A stretch of 64,000 nucleotides of DNA from VGBV01 sp963813725 (GTDB lineage Bacteria; Actinomycetota; Thermoleophilia; Solirubrobacterales; 70-9), in contig CAWFAI010000006.1 of assembly GCA_963813725.1 (NCBI GenBank), positions 62,001 to 126,000 on the forward strand. The letters run 5' to 3'. Under the pieces are notes generated by a model. The model was not told the DNA's origin. It worked only from the letters and a program-made list of their open reading frames with translations, and searched no databases. Shown piece by piece: positions 54,087-62,013 of this stretch; positions within the stretch are counted from its first letter, which is position 1; each line of letters opens with the position of its first letter. Made by a program: the position numbers and the translations under genes.

Positions 54087-54181
54087 GCCAGGCTTGCCTG
54101 CATCACATGCCGGCTACCGCTTAAGGCTGCTTCCTTCCGGACCTGACCTGGTTCACGGGCCACCATTGCGCAGGACCTGGC
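54087..54181 (-). ncRNA. ffs: Signal recognition particle RNA (4.5S type)
   Basis: On the minus strand the conserved SRP domain IV core is intact: CCAGGTCAGG followed by TCCGGAAGGAAGCAGCC with its GGAA-type tetraloop and asymmetric loop. The ends pair: GCCAGG at 54181-54176 with CCTGGC at 54092-54087, and CCTGC/GCAGG inside them, defining a ~95-nt hairpin. The RNA binds Ffh to target membrane proteins. It sits just upstream of dnaX, as in Bacillus (scr-dnaX-ybaB-recR). The flanks, 53937-54086 and 54182-54373, hold no gene I can support. Confidence 0.92.
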
Positions 54182-54373
54182 CGTCAACGCCGCCCGCGGC
54201 GACCCGGCTCCGAGCGCCGGACCCTCAGACGGGAATTCGGCCTCGCTAGAGCGGATTGCGAGTGCAGGGCACCGCTAATTCCCCGCCTAGCACGGTCCGC
54301 GACCATCGTAGCGTCGCCACGACCAAGCCGCCCGGAGGCGTGGCCTCATCGGGAATCCGTGGCATTACTGAGG

Positions 54374-54403
54374 TTGACAATCCGCTGCTGGGCGAAATAG
54401 GGT
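54374..54403 (+). promoter_or_regulatory. Sigma-70-type promoter TTGACA-N18-TAGGGT, leaderless
   Basis: TTGACA at 54374-54379 and TAGGGT at 54398-54403, spaced 18 bases. The hexamer is six bases before the ATG at 54410, which would be the transcript's 5' end. Confidence 0.65.
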
Positions 54404-54409
54404 CGGATG

Positions 54410-55003
54410 ATGGGCAGGACGATTGTGCGCGGGGGGACCGCTCTGGCACTCGTGGCCATCGCCGCGCTGGGCCTGCTTCAGATCGACGCCGGCGAGGCCG
54501 TCGCAAAGAAGAAGAGGCTGCCCTGGTGGGGGACGTTCGCCAGGGATCCGGCCCTGATCGTCCAACCCAGGCCCGGGTACACCTGGGACGTGAACTACAC
54601 GCTCCAGGTCCGCAGGAAGAACGGAGCCTGGTCGATAAACGATGCGGTGGCCAGACTGAACTGCTGGGACGGCAATCACGCGGACGGCACGGTTACGCCT
54701 ACCTCCGAGTACTTCGAGTTCGCGATTCCCCCGATCTCGGGGCGGCTCTTCGGGACGAAGAAGGAGTTGAAGAAGGCAAAGTTCGTCGGGGACGACGGCG
54801 GGCCGTTCGGCGTTCCGATCGTGGAGAACGTCACCGGCCAGACACCTACCGGCCGCGGATTCATCATCAATGTCGGCAGGCGCGACCTGCAATTCCCAGT
54901 CAGGGGGCGCTGGAAGGTGGATTGGGTCATCCAATGGCAATGCGCGGGCGGTGCAACCGTCGGTGGTGTGCGCGTGATTCCCACCTTCGCGGCCCGGCGG
55001 TAG
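54410..55003 (+). CDS. Secreted hypothetical protein
   Basis: About 197 residues from the ATG at 54410 (another ATG is three bases upstream). A signal peptide (GGTALALVAIAALGLLQIDAGEAVA) is followed by a Lys-rich KKKRLPWWG and a likely beta-rich mature domain with two cysteines (RLNCWDGN; IQWQCAGG). The Lys-rich start of the mature part and small size recall the secreted protein at 5109-5549. No family recognised. The promoter choice is better than for most genes here, so it may be well expressed. Confidence 0.72.
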   Translation: MGRTIVRGGTALALVAIAALGLLQIDAGEAVAKKKRLPWWGTFARDPALIVQPRPGYTWDVNYTLQVRRKNGAWSINDAVARLNCWDGNHADGTVTPTSEYFEFAIPPISGRLFGTKKELKKAKFVGDDGGPFGVPIVENVTGQTPTGRGFIINVGRRDLQFPVRGRWKVDWVIQWQCAGGATVGGVRVIPTFAARR

Positions 55004-55007
55004 CGAG

Positions 55008-56291
55008 CTAGGGGAGGCCTTCGATCAGGTCGGCCGCGCGCTCGGTTCCGGGGCTCGCCTGGAGCTTCGAGGAGACGTCCCGGAGGCGCTTCGCGAGTGC
55101 CGCGTCGCCGAGCAACCCGTCGATCGCCTCGGAGATCTCCTCGTCGCCGAAGCCGTAGGTGTCGAGCCTGCGGCCGAATCCCGTCTCCTCGATGCGCTGC
55201 GCGTTGTCGTGCTGGTCCCAGAACAGCGGCAGGGCGATCATCGGCTTGCCGAAGTGCAGGCACTCGGTCGTCGTGTTGTTGCCCGCGTGGGTGATCACCA
55301 GGTCGACCTGGGGGAGCACCGAGACCTGCGGCAGGAACTCGGCGCCCACCATGTTCGGGGCGAGCTCGTATTCCTCGTGCTGGGGGCCCTTGGAGACGAC
55401 GTAACGGTGCGGGGTCTTACCCAGGGCCTCGACCAGCCGCTCCATCAAAGGCACGTCGCCCGACCCGAGCGAGCCGAGGCTGACGTAGATCAGCGACCCC
55501 TCCCCCTCGGCGACCTCGGCCGGCGGCTGCCAGGCCTCGTCGGTGGCGCGGACGCAGCTGCCGAGGTTGTGCCAGGTGTCGTCGAGCGGCCGTGAGCGCG
55601 GATAGTCGACCGCGTCGGGGTAGAGGTAGAGGTTGAGGCGCTCTGAGCTGTGGATCATCTCGCCGTCCGGCAGCGGCGGCGCGCCGCGCTCGACGCAGAA
55701 CTCGCTGAAGGAGGCCTGCATCTCGCCCGTGGTGCGGGCGTACTCGGCCCGGAAGGCATCCCACTCGCTGCGGTCCTCGAGCGGCAGCCCTGCGAAGGTC
55801 GGCGGCAGCTCCGGGTCCTTCACCTCCAGCGGGTTGCAGGAGACGATCCGCACCCAGGGAAAGCCGCTGGCCGGGATCGCGGGGAAGGCGCAGACGTTGT
55901 CCTCGACGATGGCGTCGGGGCGGAGCTCGTCGAAGATGGCGGCCAGGCGCTCGTCCACGTAGCGGGCGCCGTCCAGCAGCGCCTCCCAGGTCGGCGCGAT
56001 GAACTCCTCGAGCTGCTCGAAGGTGGACTTGCGGAACACCGGCGCCGTCTCGCGGATGAAGTCCTTCCAGAACTGGCCCGGCTCCTCCTCCTGCTCGGGA
56101 GGGGCCGAGAGCCGCATCAGCCGCTCCTCGAAGCCCTTCTCCTCGAGCGTCCCCGCGAACGACTCCTCGATCACGAACACGACCCGGTGTCCCCTGCGGC
56201 GCAGGACGTCGCCGATGCCGACGCAGTTGTTGGTCGGACCGAAGGCGCCCTCGGGGAAGAAGACGACCGTCTTCTGCTTGGAGCCGTTCAC
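55008..56291 (-). CDS. MGT-type glycosyltransferase (GT1 family)
   Basis: A 427-residue GT-B fold enzyme. The N-terminal acceptor domain starts FFPEGAFGPTNNCVGIGDVL; the C-terminal nucleotide-sugar domain has GEGSLIYVSLGSLGSG and the donor-binding signature THAGNNTTTECLHFGKPMIA with LFWDQHDNAQRI, as in macrolide and UDP-glucuronosyl/glucosyltransferases. It probably adds a sugar to a lipophilic small molecule. Its start overlaps the pdxH stop by four bases, making it the last gene of a five-gene operon with two FAD oxidases. Confidence 0.9.
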   Translation of the reverse strand: MNGSKQKTVVFFPEGAFGPTNNCVGIGDVLRRRGHRVVFVIEESFAGTLEEKGFEERLMRLSAPPEQEEEPGQFWKDFIRETAPVFRKSTFEQLEEFIAPTWEALLDGARYVDERLAAIFDELRPDAIVEDNVCAFPAIPASGFPWVRIVSCNPLEVKDPELPPTFAGLPLEDRSEWDAFRAEYARTTGEMQASFSEFCVERGAPPLPDGEMIHSSERLNLYLYPDAVDYPRSRPLDDTWHNLGSCVRATDEAWQPPAEVAEGEGSLIYVSLGSLGSGDVPLMERLVEALGKTPHRYVVSKGPQHEEYELAPNMVGAEFLPQVSVLPQVDLVITHAGNNTTTECLHFGKPMIALPLFWDQHDNAQRIEETGFGRRLDTYGFGDEEISEAIDGLLGDAALAKRLRDVSSKLQASPGTERAADLIEGLP

Positions 56292-56911
56292 GGGGCCAGC
56301 CTCTCGATCTCCCAGCCTTCGTCGCGCTTCGTGTAGAGGAAGCGGTCGTGCATGCGGTCGTCGCGGCCCTGCCAGAACTCGACCGTCCGGGGCGCCAGCA
56401 GGTAGCCGCCCCAGTGCTGGGGCCGCGGCACCGCCGTCCCCTGCATGCGCACCTCGGCCTCGCCGTAGAAGCGCTCCAGCTCGCCGCGCTCGACCGGGCG
56501 GCTCTGGGGCGAGACCGACGCCGCGATCTGGCTGCCGCGGGGTCGGCCGGCGAAGTAGTCGTCGGAGTCACCGGGCTCCAGGCGGTTGACCGGGCCCCGG
56601 GCCCGCACCTGGCGGTCGAGCTCGCGCCAATAGACCACCAGCGCCGCCATGGGACGGGCCGCGAGCTCCTCCCCCTTGGCGCTGTCGTAGTTGCTGAAGA
56701 AGCGGAACCCGTCGGGGCCGAAGCCCTTGAGCAGCACCATGCGGGCGTTCGGCGCGCCGTCGGCGTCCACGGTCGCCAGCGTCATCGCCTCGGCCAGCGG
56801 CACCTCGCGCGAGGCGAGCTCGAACCAGCCCGCGAACTGCTCGATCGGGTCCGCGACCAGGTCGTCGCGCTCGAGGGGCTGCAGGTCCGGGCGGCGCGGG
56901 CTCACCCGCAC
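56288..56911 (-). CDS. pdxH: Pyridoxamine 5'-phosphate oxidase
   Basis: A 207-residue FMN enzyme that oxidises pyridoxamine or pyridoxine phosphate to pyridoxal phosphate. Family motifs: AMTLATVDADGAPNARMVLLKGF, FRFFSNYDSAKGEELAARP, YWRELDRQVRARG, SPQSRPVERGEL and the C-terminal PQHWGGYLLAPRTVEFWQGRDDRMHDRF. It starts with GTG at 56911 (another GTG is six bases inside). It lies between the LacI and glycosyltransferase genes with spacings of 4 and -4 bases. Confidence 0.95.
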   Translation of the reverse strand: MRVSPRRPDLQPLERDDLVADPIEQFAGWFELASREVPLAEAMTLATVDADGAPNARMVLLKGFGPDGFRFFSNYDSAKGEELAARPMAALVVYWRELDRQVRARGPVNRLEPGDSDDYFAGRPRGSQIAASVSPQSRPVERGELERFYGEAEVRMQGTAVPRPQHWGGYLLAPRTVEFWQGRDDRMHDRFLYTKRDEGWEIERLAP

Positions 56912-56915
56912 ATCC

Positions 56916-57980
56916 TTACCTAACGGCGCCGCGCGCCAAGCGCATCGTCGAAGCGCGGACGTGCAGCTGCGCCGGGGTTATCGTCGGCGCCTCGACCGGC
57001 TCGCCTGCAAGTCGTGCCATCAACATCTCCGCCGCGGCTGCGCCCTGCCGGGCCGGCAGGATGTCGATGGCCGTGACCGCAGGCGAGGCCTCGCGCGCCT
57101 CGTGGCTGTCGATGCCCGTGGCCACCATCAGCTCGTCCGGAATCACGACGTCGCGCTCGGACGCGGCCCGGATCACCCCCGACGGATATCGCTCGTCACT
57201 CGCGAAGATCGCGTCAGGCGGGTCCGGTTGATCGAGTAGCTGGCTGGCTCGCGAGTAGGCGTCCTCCCCCGGGAGGTGAGGGTTGGTCGGCACCACGAGC
57301 GGCTCATGACCCCGTTCGGCGCACCAGCCTTCATATGCCTCCCGGCACTGGATCGCCCACGCGATCGGAAAGTCCACCGTCAGGAACGCGATCCGCCTTG
57401 CTCCGGACTCGACGAGATGGTCCAGCAGCTGCCGGGTGCTGGCGTGGTTGTCGGCGCACACGTACCACGGGTCGTCAGCTCGCCCCGGATCCTGCTCGAT
57501 CGTGACCACGGGCAGCCCGAAGTCCGTCAGGAGCGCAACGAGAGAATCGTCTTCCGACGGATCGCAGACGATTCCGCCATCGACTCCCAGCGCCGCCAGG
57601 TCGGGCTCGCTCGCGCTCGGCGGCACCAGCAGCAGCGCGTGATCGTGGGCGAATGCCGCGTGGGCAGCCGCCGTCGCCTGGGTCATGTAGACGTCCATGG
57701 CGACGAGCCGCCTCTCCAGCGGCGGCGCGGACTCGAAGGCGGGCAGCAGGAAGGCCAGGATCCCGGTGCGACGGGTCCGCAGAGCCTGCGCGGCGCGACT
57801 GGGCCGATAGCCGAGCTCGCGGGCGGCAGCCGCCACCCGCTCGCGAGTCCCGAGCCGGAGCCGGCCCTTGCCGTTTAGCGCGTTCGAGACCGTTGTCTCG
57901 GAGACCTCCGCGAGCGCCGCCACGTCTTTGATGGTCGCCGGCCGGCCCCGCTCTGCACGGCTCTTGTTGGAAGGCGTCAC
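56916..57980 (-). CDS. LacI-family transcriptional regulator
   Basis: A 354-residue repressor. The N-terminal helix-turn-helix and hinge are typical (ATIKDVAALAEVSETTVSNA, RVAAAARELGYRPSRAAQAL). The periplasmic-binding-like core has GGIVCDPSEDDSLV, RIAFLTVDFP and DAIFASDERYPSGVIRAASE. Its GTG start overlaps the stop of the BBE-like oxidase by four bases, so it is embedded in the operon and may regulate it. The effector is unknown. Confidence 0.93.
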   Translation of the reverse strand: MTPSNKSRAERGRPATIKDVAALAEVSETTVSNALNGKGRLRLGTRERVAAAARELGYRPSRAAQALRTRRTGILAFLLPAFESAPPLERRLVAMDVYMTQATAAAHAAFAHDHALLLVPPSASEPDLAALGVDGGIVCDPSEDDSLVALLTDFGLPVVTIEQDPGRADDPWYVCADNHASTRQLLDHLVESGARRIAFLTVDFPIAWAIQCREAYEGWCAERGHEPLVVPTNPHLPGEDAYSRASQLLDQPDPPDAIFASDERYPSGVIRAASERDVVIPDELMVATGIDSHEAREASPAVTAIDILPARQGAAAAEMLMARLAGEPVEAPTITPAQLHVRASTMRLARGAVR

Positions 57981-59323
57981 CTGACGGGCGCGGGCATGTT
58001 CGGCCCGAAGACGTCGCCGGGGTCGTAGGAGCCCTTGATCTCCCGCAGCCTCCCCAGCGCCTCCTCGCCGTAAGCGCTTGCCGGCCGATCCGCTCGCCTC
58101 TCGGTTGAGGCCAGGCTCGGGTAGGTGGCGTCGAGAGCGAACGGCCCGATCGCGTCCGCGAATCCGTCAACCCACTGGAGGTTGCCCTGGTCGAGGCTCT
58201 CGACCGGAGGCCAGAGACCCAGGCAGCGGTAGGCCCACGGTGCCTCCGGCAGGTCGAGTGCGATCTCATCCCCCCCTGCGCGTCCCAGCGCGCCGCCCAA
58301 GGGCTGCATGAGCACATGCGAGAGGGTCGCCGCGGGCCGGTTGGCGGCGGCGATCGCACGCTCCAGGGCCTCGTCGGAGAGCTCACGCAAGAACCGGCCC
58401 CTGAAGTGAGCGCGCGCGCCGAACGGGTTCTGCAGGTCCATGACCGCCTGGAAAGCCCTGTACTCGTTGCGACCGACCGCGTCCATCGAGGGCCTCAGCT
58501 CGCGAAGCGGGGCGACGGCCTCCTCGCCTTGCTCGACCGCCCCCAGGTGGCAGAAGAAGATGGTGCAGGCGCCGCCCGAGCCCGCGCCCAGCACGAGGCC
58601 ACCCCCGACCTCGTCAGCGGCGCTCTGCATGTAGTCCCGGTAGAAGCGGGCCACCTCCTCCGCGCGCTCCCTGGGGAAGGTGAGAAATCCCGACAGCAGC
58701 GTCGGGCCGACGGGGTGGAGCCTGAACTCGAGCTCGGTGACGACGCCGAGCCCGCCGCCTCCGCCGCGGAGCGCCCAGAGCAGCTCGGGGTTCTGCTCGG
58801 AGCTCGCCTCGACGACCTGGCCGTCAGCGAGCACCACCTCGGCCGCGATCAGGCTGAGGCAGGTCGGGCCGAGGCTGCGTTCCAGCCAGCCGCTTCCATC
58901 GCACAGGGTGACGCCCGCAACCCCGAGAGCTGGACAGGCGACCCCCCGTGACCGCGAGGCCGTGCTCCTGGGTGGCGGCGTCCATCTCGGCCCAGGTGAG
59001 GCCGCCGCCGACTCGCGCGATGCGCGCGGAGGGGTCGACATCCACGCCCTTCATCGCCGACACGTCGATCAGCACGCCGCCGTCGGGAGCCGCCTGGTCC
59101 GAGGTGGCCCCGCAGCGCACCCCCACCGGGAGGCCACGCTCAGCCGCCAGGGCGACGGCGCCGACTACGTCGTCGCGCGATCCACAGAGCGCGACGGCGG
59201 CCGGGCGCCGGTCCACGGCTGCGTTGAAGACCCTGCGGCGCTCGTCGTAGCCTGGATCGCCGGGGCCCAGCAGCTCGGCGGTCAGTCGGCCGACGCCTCC
59301 GGCTCGTCCGGCTTGTTCCGCAT
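57977..59323 (-). pseudogene. FAD-binding oxidase, berberine-bridge-enzyme type, two frameshifts
   Basis: ATG at 59323 with AAGGAG seven bases before it. The first frame (MRNKPDEPEASAD) stops at once; restoring a missing C near 59284 gives LTAELLGPGDPGYDERRRVF and FAD-domain sequence (LPVGVRCGATSDQAAPDGGV, VGGGLTWAEMDAATQEHGLA). A second shift near 58925 (one extra base) joins GVAGVTL to SGWLERSLGPTCLSL and ELLWALRGGGGGLGVVTEL; the BBE C-terminus ends in LREIKGSYDPGDVFGPNM. Joined, it is about 448 residues. The usual bicovalent His/Cys signature is partly in the disturbed segment. Likely intact in the cell. Confidence 0.82.
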
Positions 59324-59334
59324 CACCGTTCTCC

Positions 59335-61598
59335 TTACAGGCCCGGCAGGGATTGCACCGCCCGGTAACCCTCGTCGATCGCGCTGTGGGTGTACGCGAA
59401 TGCCTCCGAGTCGGAGTTCGCGATCGCCACGTTCCTGAACGGCTGGCGCGCAGCGACCTGCGGCTGACCCGATTCAGGGCCGTACATGGACGGGTCGAAG
59501 GTCGACGTCAGCTCGTGCGCGTAGCCATAGTTCCAGCGGTTGATCTTCCAATCGTGGATGTCCCTCTCCGGGTCGAAGTCGCCGCCCTCCTTGTTGACGG
59601 TGCGGTCGATGATGTCGATGACCGAGTCCTCCAGGTCCTCCCAGCTCATCTCGCGCAGCATCTGCTGTCCGGTCGAGTACGCGAACAGCTGCGGCACCGC
59701 CTCGAAGTGGTTCGGCACCACCGTGAAGCTGAGCTGCGCGGGCGCGCTGGGCGGCTGGTTCGGGGTCGGGCCGTAGTACTTGCCCGGGGTATCGCTGGGA
59801 CCGAACCCGGCACCCGCGGAGACGCTGAACGAGTCCCAGAACAGGCTCGTGCCCCTGGGGCTGACGTTGCTGACCTTGGAGTCGGCGAACGCCTGCCAGT
59901 TGTTGAGGCCCGCCCGGCCGTAGATGAGCGGGACCTTGCGCGCGTAGCAGAGGCCCCTGACCTGATCCCTGGGCAGCCCGTCCACGACGTGGGCCGTGAC
60001 CCGGTTCCAGCAGGCCATGATCACCTGCTTGGCGTGGACCCGCCGGCCCCTGGGCTTGTGCTTGCCGTGCTTGCGGCGTCCGTTCGTGCCCGGGACGGGG
60101 TTGAGCACGTAGTCCACCGGCGAGTAGCCGCGGCGGTCCTTGCACGGCTTCACGTTGAACACGGTGGCGTTCAGCCGCACGCGGACCTTGTTGGAGTGGT
60201 GGTCCAGCCTGTCGTAACGGCAGTCTGTCTTGAGGATGCTGAGCTGATCCGGCCGAGCCGGCCCGTCGCCGACATCGACGTCGGGGAAGGCGGGCGGGAT
60301 CAGCTTGCTCAGCGCCAGCCGCAGCAGCGAGGTGTTGCCGTCGGGCCAGGCGCGGGTTTCCCCGGTGTCGGACCTGGTGTTCATGTAGGGGGTCCGGCCG
60401 AGGCCGAGGAGCTCGATGTCCGTCGGATCGCCGAGCCCGACCCCGTCGGGGAAGCCGGGCCGCCCGAGCGTCCAGCAGTCTGCGGCCGACACGGCCTGGC
60501 CGCCGGCGCCGAGCAGGCTGCCCGAGCCGCGCCAGTACTCGCCGTGGAACGCCTCGTCGTTGATCCCGACGTGGTTGACGAGGTAGTGCTTGTAGGTGAT
60601 CGAGGTCAGGTAGGCGCGCTTCTGCTCCTCGGTGAGCGGAGCGCCGGGCGCGTTGGCGAGGAAGTCCTCGTCCGCGGTCTGAACGCGCAGGATCCCGTCC
60701 TTGGCGGCCTGCGAGTACGGGGTGCGGTTGAGGAACGCGGTCCAGCCCGCGACGGTGCTGGGCTCCAGTGCCCGCGAACGGCCCGGCGTTCCTGGCCGCG
60801 ATCACGTGATCGCTGCCCCCGAACTCCGCGCCCGGGAACAGCAGCCGCTGATAGAGCCCGAAGGAAGACGGGATGCCGGCGGCGCCGCCGTTCTGCCACT
60901 TGGTCTCGGTGTCGGTGTCGACCCCCGCCCAGGCCAAGAAGTCAAGCGCCGGCAGCCCGTCGGAGGCGGGGATGCCGTTGGGACCGGGGTCGTCCCAGGT
61001 GCCGATGCTGTCGAGGTTGACCGTGCCTCCGTTGCGCAGGGTGAGGACGTCGGCGTTGTTGTTGGCCGCGTTCGGGATGTGGAACTCGTTGCGGTGGGAG
61101 TGCCCGCCGAAGTCCGGCAGCGCATCGATGATCAGGATCTTCTTGTCAGGCCCGAAGCGGTCCTGGTAGTACTTCGCCGCCGCGATGCCGCTGGCGCCGG
61201 CGCCGACGATCACGCAGTCGTACTTCTCCTTGGTGTCGACCACCTTGGCGTGGATGCCGGGGCCGCCCTTGGTGGAGTGGATCTTGGATGGGTCGTTGGG
61301 CGGCGGGCCGTCGATCTTGATCGTGCGCCGGACGACCTTGTTCGGGATGCCCGTGTAGGGGTTCTCGAAGCGTGGGCGGGTAGTAGCCGGGAGGCAGCGG
61401 CGGGTCGCCGTGGAAGCCGTGGCCGCCGTGGGCCATCGCCTCGGAGCCGGTCAGGTGGGGGAACGCGGCGGCGGCGGCGAGGCCGCCGGCGGTGACGGCC
61501 GCGCCGTCGAGGAAGTCGCGTCGCGTGATGCCGTCCTTGGCCTCCCGCCTCTCGCGCTCGTCGCTGTACCGAGGCCTGCGCTCTCCGCTTTCGCTCAT
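59335..61598 (-). pseudogene. Tat-exported FAD-dependent amine oxidase-like protein (spermidine dehydrogenase-like), two frameshifts
   Basis: ATG at 61598 after a strong GGAGGA site. The twin-arginine signal is GITRRDFLDGAAVTAGGLAA. After YYPPT a one-base shift near 61370 leads to FENPYTGIPNKVVRRTI and the FAD loop DCVIVGAGASGIAAAKYYQD, LIIDALPDFGGHSHRNEF. A second shift near 60768 leads to the remainder (VAGWTAFLNRTPYSQAAKDG, KQVIMACWNRVTAHVVDGLP) and the stop at 59335. Joined, it is about 750 residues. The signal and GG-H-S-H-R-N-E-F motif resemble spermidine dehydrogenase-like proteins. It probably oxidises an amine or related substrate outside the membrane. First gene of a five-gene operon. 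Confidence 0.72.
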
Positions 61599-61774
61599 GG
61601 CTCCTCCGTCCCGAACGTGAAGAATCGATTTTTCGAGCGCCGGGGACGCAATCACCGGGCGTCGCGACTGTCAAGGGACCCGCTGTCCACAGTCCTCGCC
61701 TGCCGTTGGCCGAATCGGCCCAGCCGTTTCCGAGCGGCGAAAGCCCCCGGTCCGGGCGGCTACAGTCGGTCGGA

Positions 61775-61981
61775 ATGGAGCCCGGTCCAGCCGTCCACAT
61801 GCGGGAGCCCTGTTCCGCCTGCGATGGAACGGGATCGCGCCAAGTCGAGCGGAGCGCCGGGCACGCGGCCTGGTCCAAGACGGTCCCCTGCCCGGATTGC
61901 GACGGGAAGGGGCACATTTCGCGCTGGGTCACCCTGAGCGAGCTGCAACAGCTTCTGGATCAAACGCGCTCGCAGGCCTGA
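61775..61981 (+). CDS. Small DnaJ-type zinc-finger protein
   Basis: A 68-residue protein from the ATG at 61775 (a longer frame starts at 61706). It has two CxxCxGxG motifs, CSACDGTG and CPDCDGKG, separated by a short loop, exactly half of the four repeats in a DnaJ zinc-binding domain. The C-terminus is helical (TLSELQQLLDQTR). There is no J domain. Such mini-proteins may act as metallochaperones or bind unfolded protein. TACAGT lies eight bases before the ATG. Confidence 0.75.
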   Translation: MEPGPAVHMREPCSACDGTGSRQVERSAGHAAWSKTVPCPDCDGKGHISRWVTLSELQQLLDQTRSQA

Positions 61982-62013
61982 TCCGGATTTCATCAGGCGG
62001 AAGCTGCGGTCCC

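Noticed and set aside
53966..54187. 73-codon frame ending in a Lys-rich tail
   Set aside because: It overlaps the SRP RNA almost entirely and has no other support.
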